A stretch of 64,000 bases of DNA. Source: Citrus sinensis (lineage: Eukaryota; Streptophyta; Magnoliopsida; Sapindales; Rutaceae). Numbering within the stretch: position 1 is the stretch's first letter; the number at the start of each line of letters is the position of its first letter. Below, in pieces: positions 10,526-23,119 of this stretch. The DNA lies in the NCBI RefSeq assembly GCF_022201045.2, contig NC_068560.1, positions 32,699,001 through 32,763,000 on the forward strand, in the 5' to 3' direction. Below the pieces are notes generated by a model that saw nothing but the letters and a program-made list of their open reading frames with translations, made no database searches and had not been told where the DNA came from. A program made the translations under genes and the position numbers.

Positions 10526-13500
10526 TAATTTGTTAAGTTTGTTAAAACATTTTGTTAATTAAGTTAATTACGTTTCTTGTTTCTTCTGGTTGTTTGATTC
10601 TGTAGAAACATACAAGAGCTTTGATTAGTTGCTTGTGTATGGGGAAAGCTTGATACAAAAACACCAGCAGCTTGAAGACACGGGATGGTGTGGCTAAACC
10701 GTGAATAATTAATTTGCGGGTCCAGTCCAGCTTCGAAATATCAACTTTATGAAGAATCAATTAAATTGTGACTCGCCGCGCTCGTTCACCCAATCCGAGA
10801 CTTGGTATTAATTGCACGCATTGGGCATATAAATTGAGATGAGGATTCTAGTAATTAACATATATTTTCGTTTCGGTAAATGGTGCTCGTTTAAAAGCTG
10901 GGGAAAGGTGATAAAATATCATATATTATACCACCAAATGGATAAATTTATAAGACTATTTTCGAAATTACATTAAAAGTCACAAGTAAAATAATTTATT
11001 CTCACCTTTTCCAAAAGCTTCATTTTTTAAAAAAATTTAATAGATATTTTATTAAGACTGAAATCTATTCATATTAAAATTAAGAAAATAATTATTTTAG
11101 AGCTGTTATAAAATGAGAGAATAAATCACAAATACACATGTAAAGTAATAAATAATAAAAAATATATTATAATTTTGATCGTATAATTATAAAAACATGT
11201 TTTATATTAAAACAATTCTAACATAGTCTAACCCTAGAGTTAAAAGGTGAACTAAATCCAATAAATAAAGCATGGGTTGAAGGTCTGTTATGCAGGTCTA
11301 TTAAACCTAACTTGAAAATTTGGGCCGAGATGAAGAGACGAGTTTATTGAGATTACTTTAAAAATGTACGTCAATTAAGATGAGACCTACTCTCATAAAA
11401 TTAAGATTACACCGTCCTCAAAACCCAGGTGTACATGGAGGTGAGAAACGTCCAACTAATGATGACTTAATTAAAAGGGTAAAAAAAAAAAAGAGCTTAT
11501 GAAAAAAATAGCACCTAAATGGCTTTGTGACATGTCCAGATCAATTATGTTACTCAGCAGAATCCGTTCTTCGCAGTACTAAACATCGCTGGAGTTAGAT
11601 ACTGAAACACTGAACTTGTATTACAAATGTTCTCTACTAGTTCTGAAAAATTATCAGGGGGTAGAGCCTATATAGAGACCATTTTTATTATTCTGCGGAA
11701 GTAGTAGTGGTACAGCGTGTGCAGTGTGCTGCCGTTTTGATCACTGGCCTTGTTTTGTAGCCTGTGGCGACGGTCGCGCCTGAGTTCTTGATGCGAGAGC
11801 ACAATTCCTCCCCTAGATTTTGCCATCTATTTTGACTCTTGTTCTGTACTCATTACCTCATGATTTGTAGTGGTTTCTTGATCTTAGATACATTAAAAGT
11901 ATAAGCATAATTCAGTATGGGCTTAAGAAGCACTGCTAATAGCCTAATACTATACTAATAAACAAATTCCACTCATTAATATTTTAAAGAACATGATTTA
12001 TCGTGCACTAATCTTTTGGATTGAGACCACGTAAGCAAGGCCACGTAAACTTTCTTGTTAGGCCATGTAAATGTAACTGGTAATCACTGCTCTAGCATGA
12101 TGAATGATGATGGGGCAGCTTTGGCGCCAAAAATTGTGTGGGCCGTAGGTAGTTTTTTTTATGCAGCTTTTGTGGCAATGCTGTTGGTTATTACAGTCGT
12201 TGAAAGGAGTAAAAAGAAAGAAAACACACACGCTTGAAAGAGGAAGTTCAGCTGCCCAAGCATCGCTCACTGTGAGGATTGTGGGGAAAGTGAGAGAGGA
12301 GTCTGTGTTCATGAAATGATTGAAGATGAAAGCAACGTAACAAGAGAAAGAATAATGTTTATAACTGAAGGGGAAAAAAATGCAACATAGCAAGTGCAAT
12401 TACGGGTTATATTTTCTAAATTTCATAAAGAAGCGAAATAGTAATAGACCACGTAATGCCGTAAGTCCGGATTTTTACAAAATAAAGAAATGAAATAAAA
12501 AATTTGGTGATCTTATCTTTATCATAGATGTACCCAACTCTAGTAATCTATCTGTAAGACAGCCCACTGGCTGAGCTCAGACGCATGGCACACAGCAAGA
12601 GAGATGACAAAGTTGCTGGGCATGGGGCTATTTTTTGACTGACTACATGAACCTGGTGGAGCCTGGCCATTTTCTTGTTATTTGACATAATGACATGTCC
12701 CCGATTGCGGGGCTAATTGGCTAAAAGGCTGAGCCAAGGGTAACTGGTAACTGCTTAGAACCACCTTTACCTCATCGTCTACCACTACCTTGAAGGATCT
12801 TTCTTGTTGGGGACAATAGGATTAAACAAATGTGCATGCATTCGGAGGAGTATTAGGGCTTGCTTATAGATACCATTAAGCTCTAGCTTTTCGAAACGAA
12901 ATGACAATAAGATTAGTTTGACCTCGCCCATTTTAGGGGCGGCCTAAGCGGCTAAGCCTAATGCCTGCCACTAGAAAACCAAGCATATAGTGCACACCAT
13001 AAAAACCTAACAAAAAAATACATTTACCATAATTTCAGTTTGTAATTGTAATTAAATGTAGGGATGAAGCACTGTTTTACTCTTGCCCCATGATTGATTC
13101 GTACAGTGTCACTTTTCTAATCCCTCTCTACTACCTGCTCCGACAAAAGTTGAGTTGTGTAGGGAAGCCTTCAGAAGGAATCCTGAATTGAACCTGACTT
13201 GCCACTTGCCACTGAAAGAACACCATGTTTAAAACAATGGAACCGTGACAGAACAAAACAAAACCAAAAATAGACTTATACAAGTATAGCCGCTGTCAAA
13301 CATATCAGCACACATGTAGAACTAGTAAAAAAATATGAGAGAAGTTGCTAACCTCCGTAAAATTGTTTTAGGTGTGTGATGAATGGATGATAGATCAGCT
13401 AAATGGAAGCGCCCTAAAGGCGCTGCTCTCCCCCATTCTAATTCTAACTCTCTTTTCTTGCAGGGTTCACTTTTCAAGTGGTCCTCTCTTTTTCTATTTT

Positions 13501-14087
13501 TTTCTAAATGCCTCGTGCTTGCCACAATGGATCCTGTTTGAAGACAGCAGGAAAATGAATCTCAGCAGCATCATTCAACAAGTAAATATTTGCAAATATA
13601 TACATTCACACTCAAGACAATAAGAAACCATAACTCAGCACACGCCAAATGATCAGAGAAGAATAGGTATGGGAAACTAATGCCAAGAGCACAAATGAAA
13701 AAGTAAAATGAACAAATGTGGAAAACCATTTGCTTAAATTACTTTTATTTCCATTTTTCTTGAAATGTTCATAAAAGGTTTGCCTTTCCTGTATATAAAA
13801 TTTCAACTTTGAGTGAAGGATAGAAATCAACATCAGATATAAAACGAAAGAAAGAAAGTCAGCATACCCACAAACTGAACGTGAGATCTTTTACAATTTT
13901 CAATAATTGAGATCCTCCAACTGTAATATATATCACAATTTTCCTGCATCTCCAAGTTTCATTACCATGTAGTACCTTGGCAGCTCAGAACGAAACAGTT
14001 CTGTGCATAATTATCAATGTGGATCCAATTAATTACAATATTTTGACAGGATCCAGTAAAATATATGATGAAACATAGGAAGAATTG
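10526..14087. other. Intergenic spacer between the C2H2 and PPR genes
   Basis: No supported gene. It contains the 3' ends of the two flanking genes (the PPR 3' UTR near 13900-14087) and AT-rich sequence. A 60-codon frame at 12055-12237 encodes one hydrophobic segment (VWAVGSFFYAAFVAMLLVITV) but has no recognised relatives, no convincing promoter and no conserved context. I treat it as unproven. Confidence 0.55.
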
Positions 14088-16166
14088 TTAACTTGAAACC
14101 TCAATCCAGCTCATTCCAGCTTTTTTCTCGCCCAGTTTCTTACCAGCTTTTCTCACTTTGCTTAAACTATCCCACATTCCCAATGTAGCATAAACATTTG
14201 AAAGCATAACATATTTGGAAGGGTCTTCCGGTGATGTTGCAAGAAGTTGCTCAGCAATAATACTAACAAGTTTAGTATTATTGTGAGTTTCACAGGCCTT
14301 AAGCATGGAGGCCCATATGGTTTTATCGGGTTTAAATGGCATCTCAGCAATCAGTTGTTCTGCATCGTCGAAGCATCCAGCTTGACCAAGAAGATCAACC
14401 ATGCAATAATAATGTTCTAAATGAGGTTCTAGTCCATATTCAGGTTTCATAGATGTAAATATGGTCCATGCCTCTTCAACCAAACCAGCATGCCTGCAGG
14501 CAGAAAGAACACCTAGAAAGGTGATTTCATTTGGCTTCAATCTGGATTGTATCATCTCTTGGAAATATGCAATAGCTTCTTTTGCTCTGCCATTCTGCCC
14601 ACACCCTACAATGATCCCAGTCCAAGACACAACATCTCTTTCTGGCATAAATTTGAACAGAGCTAAACCATCGTCAATTTCACCACATTTTAAATACATA
14701 TCAATAAGAGATGTTAGTGTAATGTCCTCTTTTTCAAACCCTCTCTTGACACAGAAAGCATGAACCTGCTTGCCCCTTCGAAGAGACGCTAAACATGAAC
14801 AAACTTTCAGAACACTTGAAATAATAAATTGGTTTACATCCTGATTCGAGTTAATCATGTCTCTGAACAGCAAATAAGCTAATGAGTTCAGTCCATGTTT
14901 AGTACAGCCCATGATCAAACCAGACCAAGCTACAACATCTTTCTTGGGAAGCCTATGAAAAAGTTCCAATGCACTTTTAACATTCCCCAGTCTTGCATAA
15001 AGGTCAATGAGATTGCTTCCAACAATATAATCTAACTCATAACCGCTAGTGACAATCAAGCCATGTACTTGAAGTGCAAATCTAGAGTTAAAGTTGAGTA
15101 AGTTGATGCAGGCCTTCAGAGCACTAGTGAAAGTGTAAGAATCAATACACATACCAGAGCTATGGATGTGTGAAAGCAGAGTGATAGCTTCTTCATTCTG
15201 TTCGTTAAGAACATACCCAGAAATCATAGAATTCCAAAGTGCCACATTGCCATATGCAGAGGCAGCCCAACTTGAATATTGATCAAATAGCTTTCTTGCT
15301 TCACATAAAACATTACAATTTGAATACATATCAACCAATGCTGACAGGGTGAAACAACTACATTCAAAACCTGACTTAATAACATAACAATGAATTTGTT
15401 TTCCCATCTGCAACAAATTTTGATAACTGCATACTTTAAGACTACATGGTATCGTGAAGTCATCAAGCCTTAAATCTTCTTTGTGCATCATAACAACAAA
15501 TTCCAAGGCTTGCAGACTTCCATTATCTGCAAAACCGGCAACTATAATATTCCAAGACACATCATTCCTTACGGGCATTTGATGAAACAAACTCACTGCT
15601 TCCTCCATTAAGCCCTTTTGACAACACCCTGAAATGATAGTGTTCCAAGAAGTGATATTCGCACTCGAAAGCTTATCAAAAACTTTCTTAGCATGACTTA
15701 AACTCCCACATTTCACATACATGTCCAAAAGGGTATTCATCAAAACCGTGTCGTACTCCAACTTCTCTCTAGTGATTCTTTCATGTATCAATCTACCCAG
15801 GTCAAGATCACCCGAAAGAGAACATGCTTTTAAAACTGCAGAGTACATAAACCCATTCGGCTCCACTGAACCATATTCTAACATGTGATTGTATAACCTG
15901 ATAGCCCAGTTAGGTCTTTTGTTGCTTGTATATGCAGTAACCATGGTGGTCCATGAGACAATATTCTTGCGGGCCATTTCATCGAACAGTTTATGCGCAT
16001 CATTTAAGGACGTGAAATCCGCATACATCGAGAGCAAATTGTTGCCGGTGAAGATATCTTGAGACAGCCCATATTTGATTATTCTACAGTGAAGTGACTT
16101 CCCTTGTTTGATAGATCGACGTTGGCCGCAGTGTCGCAAGGCTTCCACGATACGCCTTAAGTCCAT
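14088..16166 (-). CDS. PLS-type pentatricopeptide repeat protein, E subgroup (PCMP-E100-like)
   Basis: This is an intronless PPR protein of 692 residues, as usual for the family. Members bind single-stranded organellar RNA and act in editing or processing of mitochondrial or plastid transcripts. Repeats run almost end to end. Typical pieces are NNLLSMYADF, ARKNIVSWTTMVTAYTS, MYSAVLKAC, MNTLLDMYVKCGSLSHA, DVVSWTGIIVGCGQNG and PNEITFLGVLSACRHAGLVEEA. The C-terminus has the E-type extension (EHYYCMVDLLGQAG, DKTIWASMLKAC, SKYVMLSNVYATLGMWD, KKAGMSWIEV) and stops there, with no DYW deaminase domain. Editing would therefore need a partner in trans. From memory the closest Arabidopsis protein is AT4G08210 (PCMP-E100), nearly equal in length. 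A transit peptide is not obvious from this start. Confidence 0.95.
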   Translation of the reverse strand: MDLRRIVEALRHCGQRRSIKQGKSLHCRIIKYGLSQDIFTGNNLLSMYADFTSLNDAHKLFDEMARKNIVSWTTMVTAYTSNKRPNWAIRLYNHMLEYGSVEPNGFMYSAVLKACSLSGDLDLGRLIHERITREKLEYDTVLMNTLLDMYVKCGSLSHAKKVFDKLSSANITSWNTIISGCCQKGLMEEAVSLFHQMPVRNDVSWNIIVAGFADNGSLQALEFVVMMHKEDLRLDDFTIPCSLKVCSYQNLLQMGKQIHCYVIKSGFECSCFTLSALVDMYSNCNVLCEARKLFDQYSSWAASAYGNVALWNSMISGYVLNEQNEEAITLLSHIHSSGMCIDSYTFTSALKACINLLNFNSRFALQVHGLIVTSGYELDYIVGSNLIDLYARLGNVKSALELFHRLPKKDVVAWSGLIMGCTKHGLNSLAYLLFRDMINSNQDVNQFIISSVLKVCSCLASLRRGKQVHAFCVKRGFEKEDITLTSLIDMYLKCGEIDDGLALFKFMPERDVVSWTGIIVGCGQNGRAKEAIAYFQEMIQSRLKPNEITFLGVLSACRHAGLVEEAWTIFTSMKPEYGLEPHLEHYYCMVDLLGQAGCFDDAEQLIAEMPFKPDKTIWASMLKACETHNNTKLVSIIAEQLLATSPEDPSKYVMLSNVYATLGMWDSLSKVRKAGKKLGEKKAGMSWIEVSS

Positions 16167-17830
16167 GGTTGGCCATGAAGAGTAGGGAGCGCGTAGGTTG
16201 ACATTAATATGGATGTTGAGGAGTTAGCTGGGTAATTGTTATATTATTAGTAATTACAATATTTTTTAACTTCAAAAACAAAGATGAATTTAGATATGCC
16301 TAATAAAATGGAGCAAGGGATTCTTGGGTGCACTTAAGGGGTTAAATATTTTATTACATGTTTGGCTACTTTGTTTGAATTGAATTAGAGAGAACTAAAT
16401 TTAAATTTACTCCTCAAATCTTGGGATTAATAATCCCAATTTATAAGTGGGTTTAGATGGGATTAAAATAAGAGAAAAAAATTTATTCATATTTCTTTCA
16501 TAAATAACAATATTTTTTATTTGTAACAAAAATTTAATTACTTAATTAATTATTTTATTCATGATTTACTTGAATTTATTTTTTATTTTGTTTTTATAGT
16601 CTAATTAAATTGGTACTTTTACTACAATAAAATTAACTATTTAATAATTTGTTATAATAATTGATTGTATTAAATTTAATAATCACCAATGTAATTTTAA
16701 AAATAATCATGGAAATTAATAATACAAGTAAATAATTGATTTTATATATACATTATTTGCTAACTTTTTGATAAAATAAAATAAATCTAAAATATCTGAT
16801 AAAAATTAATTAAATAATTAAATAATTTTATTAATTTATATTTGTTTACTACAATTATGACTACCCAATAACTAATTTACTACATATTTAATGGTCTTGT
16901 TAATTACCTTTAAATTAATTTTAATTATTATTATTAAATATTCATAAATATTATTTTGTATTTAAATATAATTTAACATTGTCCAATCCGATATTATGCC
17001 AAACATAGTACAAGATATAATACAATTCAATTTAATCCAATCTAACTTAATCCAATCCTAATAATTAGTTCAATTCAATCTTGCATATGAAACGTAATCT
17101 TATGTCGTTAGATTGCTAGGGTAGTGAGGACGTGGGATGATGTGATTTAGATTTTTGAGCAATTGGGATAAAAGTCACAGTGGTCAAGGAAAAGTTCATG
17201 TGTAATAATAATTAGTTTCAATTCATCTATTTAACAACTACAAAAAGATTACAAGAAGCAAAACAAATGGTAAATCTGTTACTAGTAATAGGAATTTTGA
17301 GAAAATCTAGTCTGCTCAGCTAGTTTTAGTTATCAATAAATTTTGGAAAGATACAAGTAATTCTGTAATTAGGAAAAATTGCCACACCAAATATCAGGAA
17401 AAAGTTAAAAAGAAAGAAAAAGAAAGCGGGAACTTCAGACATAATAATCTATCGAACAAGACTATATTATTGGGGGGGATTGTGATTTGATTGGATTGGA
17501 GCCGGCAAGTTGATTTGATTTCCACTTTATACTTGAATTCTCAGTATTAACTTCTGCACAACACACCAAACAGTTCTTTTCGCAATCCAGCTCCTATATG
17601 CACAGCTTGCAGTTCAATTCTGGATCTTGTTAAACTTCAAACGTCACATAGAATAGCTTGGATACCTCTATGCAAGAAGCAAAATAATTACTTGGGATGA
17701 GGAATTCCGTGGACGATAAAAATTGGAAGACCAGCATCCATCCTGGATAATACTCAAACCTTCAAAACTATACAAGTATACCATTTGATATCTGCACCAG
17801 ATGAAGGAAACTAGAAAAATCTCCAGATTG
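16167..17830. other. AT-rich intergenic spacer, possible decayed transposon
   Basis: No gene is supported. From about 16340 to 17100 the sequence is extremely AT-rich. Its edges share weak inverted similarity: ATTACATGTTTGGC with TTGAATTGAATTA near 16355-16388, and the reverse complement of TAGTTCAATTCAATCTTGCA near 17067-17087. This may be a degraded inverted-repeat transposon, but I could not find a clean target duplication. Confidence 0.35.
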
Positions 17831-20800
17831 TTATCTTGCTGGCTGTGTCAATTGGAGTGTTGTATTATGTGATTGCTGGAGACACCGACATTCTGGCAAA
17901 GGGTATGTGTAAATGGAAGTTTTCCTATTGATTTTTCTAACTCTAGGTACCATAATTCCCTTGCGGTCATTTTCAGAGAGCATTATTTCCATCTGATCCT
18001 TGAATGTTACCCAGCTGCGAAACCAATCAACAGATATTTTATGAATCAGTGACCAATCAAAAATGTACTGGAATCTGCTGAAAGTCCAAAGATTTATAAA
18101 CCGAGAAGTTGCAATTTCAATGCATTTGGACCCAAAACATTTCATGTTTCTGCACACTTTAAGACTCTCCTCACTTAACACCAATATTCTTTCAATCACC
18201 TATCAATTTACTTTATAATTAGTTAGATCAGTACAATCTATATACATATCTTATATTTCTCAAGTGGAGCGGTGCAATTTTTTATGCTCGTGGCACAAGG
18301 CCGTGTAAAATCAAAAGGTCCTTCATCAGGAATTTTTTTTGCTTCAACAAACAAGGAACTTGTTTCCATTTGCAACCTATTTTCTACAAAACTACTATCT
18401 GTTTAAACATTACTAAATCTCAAATAAGCAGATTTAGAATTTCAAGACCATCATACTGGGACAAATTCCAACATGTTATTCTAATGATGGGAAGAAAGAT
18501 AAAAATACAAAGGAAAAATACCTGATATTCATGTCCTGAAATAGAAGAACAAGCTTGCGTTTATCAGGATTAATAGTCTTTGAGTGTCCATCAAAAAGGA
18601 ATCTTCTATGGCCCATTAAAAAATGGGGAAAGTTCCCACCATGAGTTGTTACAAAAACTTCACTAAACAAACAAACAGTGTAGTCCAGAGCAGCCAGCCT
18701 TGAAGAATACCCCTGCCAACAATCATAAAACAGGATCAATGGTCTGCAATGGTCAGTAGGAAAATAAGCTGCTATAGTGCCATCTGAAAAATTAGTTGTG
18801 TCAGACACTCAGATTAATTGGAAATTTTTTCAAAGACATTCAGTTGACCCTCTCATTCACTCAGCAAACTAACTTGGAAAGCAAGACATACTAAAACTGA
18901 ACAGAACCACAAACACTGAGTGGATATGGTCACTGTTTGATATTCCATTAGCTGTTGCAACATCTCTCCATTACAAATCAATAGTTTTACTTGAAATCAT
19001 TATTATAGCATCAAGTCAAACATCTGGTCCAAGTACTAACACACCGGCTTCATATATTGACCACAATGCTCTACCAGAGATGAAGAAAGAATGGAAGTGA
19101 AGTCTCTGACAGGGGAAGGGCAAAATGAGATGGAATCAGCTGGAACTAGTAACCACATCTCTGGCTTTGAAACACAGGCTCTTAAAAATAGGGATAGGCA
19201 AGGGAATCATTTTCCAGACCTACAGAGTCGGGGTATGGCATGTCAAAATAATTCCATTGATAATAAATATATTGTACCGCAAGTCAATTAGCCAAATAAC
19301 TGGATGCACTCTATTCAATACTCAAACAGGTTTATGGAGAGGGAGCAAGTATATTTACCTCAAAAGGAGCAAGTTCATCAGGTGTTGCAAGAGATTCCTT
19401 GGTATAAACAAGGGGAAACATCTTAAGTAATGAAGCCAAGTGTCTTTCTGCCTGGTAAATTTTTCCCGAGGCTAAATAAATTGAAGTATTATTATCAAAT
19501 CCCATACCACGTAGCATCATCCCAACCTATGCTGACAAGAAAAACATTTTGAGAGAGTTTATTATCTGGACTATCTGTACAGGCTTGTACAGACAAATGT
19601 ATATACAGTAAAAATGCATGCAGAATTAAGCATAAGACTGTTCTCCATTCTGGACTGCAGTAGAACCAAGACATCAGAAATAATTTAGATGGGAAGTAAA
19701 GAAAATTTGAATGGAAAGTGAATATGCAAAATCAAGTACCAACTCCATACAACATGCAGAGTAAATTTATTGTGTAGAAATAATACAACTCAAAAGAGGA
19801 TTTTAATTTTAATCATCTTCTCTTGAGATTTTTCTCTATATAATATATACCTCTCTTCGTTTTAAATTAATGGCGATAGTATTTCTTGATCAGAACTATA
19901 GATCAAATTTTGTAAGGTACTTCCTCTACTCTTGTCGAATCTCAAACCATGTACTTATTAAAGATGCTACTAGAATAAGGTGAAGACCAAAAAAGACCTG
20001 TGGACACTGTAAGTAAAGCATGATAGCATTGGTTGTAAAGAATAAAAGTGAATAAACCAGACAGTCAGATGATGCTCACATCAGTATTCCAGATTCCAAA
20101 AGCAAAAAGGAGAGGTAGAATAATGAGGTACCTCCAAGGGGGTTAGAGGACATTTTCCATTTATTCGATTAAGACCAGGTAAGATGACACGATCTTTTCT
20201 CTTAAACTTCCCCTTCCACCATTTTTCTCGAAACATATCCATTTCCAATTTTTCAGCCTTTCCCCCATCATACAAACAGCATGAGAAGGCTACCATGTCC
20301 TAAAAGTGCACATGATTGTTAGACAAAGTACTCATAATTGTTATTGAATATTGAACATTATAAAATAACTAGTATAGATGTAACAAACAGTATGCATACC
20401 TCCTCAAACCGAAGGTGAATGGAAACATACTTTCCACCAGTCCCTGAACTCTTCTCAATCATTCGCTTAACTAGCTTTTCTGCCAGTGTTGATATTGGAT
20501 CAGAGAACCTCAATGCTTTATAATTAGCCATGCATCTTAGCAATTGAATATGAGGTGGGACATTCATTGCCAATCTATTAGCAAATGGGGCAATGCGGAT
20601 AACCCTGCACCAAATGTGACCAATAAGAAACAATCTAGAAATATCATTCAACAGGTTTTTGGTTGGGAATAAAGAGTTCCGGAAGGTTGGGATCATTCAG
20701 TAATTTGCTTGCTTTATTCTCAGCTCACAAATTTAACTGATTTTCGGGGATAAAAGTGAACCCATTTAGTTGAACATGAAGAAAATTTAATAAGGGAATT

Positions 20801-23098
20801 AATGACTCAGAACAAACCCTTGCTCTCGCAAAACAGGATAAACTTCTCCCATATAATAACTAGCAGGAGCCCAAGCTTGGACACGGAAGGTTGGAATATT
20901 AGTCATATTGTAATCATATCTTTCCATCAAAAGATCAGGTAACTCTCTAACCACCTTTATGTAGCCATCAAGTGTTGCTACAAAGTGATCTTCATCATAT
21001 ATATCTCCAAACTCACTGTCAAAGAAAATAAATTTTATGCTGTAAATGGGTGTATCTAAGGAAAAATACACTCCAGAAGAAAATCATATTAATTAATATA
21101 GGGGGAATAATATGCATATTATGAATTCTCCCTTCAGAGAACACCTAAATTCTTGCTAAAAATACATTGTAGATTGCATTTGTTTAAATGTTTAGTTGAA
21201 CAGAAGGATGCTTGGCTAAACTAGACAATGAGAATATCAATATTTTGATCAAGGATCCTCATGCATTTGGCTGAGCAATTTAAAAAATAAGATCTCTGCA
21301 AGCTCTATATGAATAAAGTTTTGCTTGTAAAACAATCATAACATCTACACTATAGAAGAGTTCTCAGCCGTCAGCAGAGTCTATCCTCATGTCTCCATCA
21401 CTTAACAATAACAATAGTAATTATATCAAAACTTGATCATAACTAACAAAACAAAAAATATTTTTTGGCTAAAAGTAAAAACATAATGAAACAGGAATAT
21501 TAACAAAAAGATATCCAATATGTAAACCAGAATCTAGCACAAATATCCTTTTACTGAAGTTTGAGACAGAAACAAATAATGGCTCATTCGCTAACTACCT
21601 TGGATCCTTCCAAACACTGTTAAACTCAAAACGAGGGATGACAAGTATTGCATTTAAAAGTCCAGCTACAGCCACTGCATTGCAGATCTGCAAATGATAA
21701 AAAACTTTGAAGATACACTTAACGAGAAACAGAATCTATTAAGCATGTGAGTGTCTGTGTATTATGTTGTTATATTGTGAAACTATGGTAAATCCATTTG
21801 GTTTCTTGGAAGATGGATGAGAAATTTTGGGGAAAAAAAAGAAAAGGAAAATCTAGAACAAATAGCACAAAGATTAGTAATCAACATCAAAAGTAACAAC
21901 TTACTGCAGAACGCTGTTGGTTAAGACCACCATTAGCTTCGACAATCAAGAAACCGCTAGGGCCAGGGGACTCTGAAATTTAATGGATATATATATATAT
22001 ATATAAGCTCTCAGCACCACTTCTATCAAACTATCAATTTTCATGGGAAGACCATGCCTTAACATGTTAAAGCAGACCTTAATCAGGATGAAAGATAAGA
22101 AATCACATTACCTTTTTCAATGCCGAAATATCTTCCAACAGTTGAATTCAGGCAAGGTTTCTGCACCTTCAGTCTCTTGTATTTCCATACAGAGGACAAC
22201 TACAAGTAGAAACAGAGAGAATTTTAGCCTACTACTGAAACATCTTAATTTACGCCATAATATCCATTCATCAATCAACATATAATCACCAACTACATTT
22301 TGGTTCTCTACTTGATTATGAATATAAAGCCACATCTCTCAATTAACCCATTTGAGAGGAACTCAAATTCCCACTTTTAACCTAACAAACAAGAATGAGA
22401 AGCACCGATTTTTATCTAATTCTAAATTTCAAATTCAAGAAAAGCAAGGAAATTAATAGCTCGCTTTACTTTAGTCACATTAACCGTTAACAAATTTAAT
22501 CCAGTCAAGAACTAAGTTTTCAATTTTAGTCTTTTAAATGCCAAAAATAAAGAAGTAAATTTCGAAAACATAAAATTTCATTCTCGGTGCTTTCTTTTCC
22601 TCACCATATTTTCTAAGCAAACAAACAGAAAAAAAATAAATAAATAAAGTGAGGAAAAGAGAAACGAACATCAATGGCTGACGAATTATCGGACTGAATT
22701 TGATCCCAAAGCTTCCCAAATATCTCGTGACTTCTGTAAACTGAACCTGGAACGGGAGTGTGGCCCACAAGTCCGGCAAACGGGCCCACGCACATGATGA
22801 GGCCCAAAACGTACAACAGACACAGCAGCACCAAATACCGGAGGTTTCGACGGAAAATAAAACTGACAGTGAGGGCGAAGCTATCACGGCGAAAGAACGA
22901 GAAAGACTTGGTTCGGAGCCGGCGTCGGCTATGGGAAATGCTAGCGTGACGACGCGGCGACGGAGGCGGACTCGGTGAGTTGCTGCCGCCGTTGCTACTC
23001 TCGCTACTATAACCGCCGCCTCCTCCGCCAGAGGCAGCGGCATTTGTATTCTGTTGGTGGTAGTAGGGCTTCGCTTTCATGTTTTTGTTAGTGGCCAT
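17831..23098 (-). CDS. O-fucosyltransferase family protein (type II membrane protein)
   Basis: This is a plant GT65-related O-fucosyltransferase-like protein, expected in the Golgi lumen. Ten exons: 23098-22670, 22199-22112, 21972-21905, 21687-21599, 21015-20818, 20604-20400, 20299-20132, 19526-19359, 18712-18522 and 18014-17831. They total 1788 nt (595 residues), all phases matching. The cytosolic N-terminus has a Gly run and a [10 protein letters not shown] motif, followed by one membrane anchor at about residues 87-110. Luminal motifs include [34 protein letters not shown], the signature [55 protein letters not shown] and LMGHRRFL. An in-frame ATG seven codons upstream (23119) is an alternative start. 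The start at 23098 (MATNKN) is preferred because it fits remembered relatives. The acceptor substrate cannot be read from sequence. Confidence 0.93.
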
Positions 23099-23119
23099 GC
23101 AAGTCTCCACTATACACAC

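Noticed and set aside
12055-12237. 60-codon frame with one hydrophobic segment, possibly a small membrane protein
   Set aside because: Single hydrophobic stretch in AT-rich DNA, no known relatives, no promoter or conserved context; an overlapping frame exists on the other strand.
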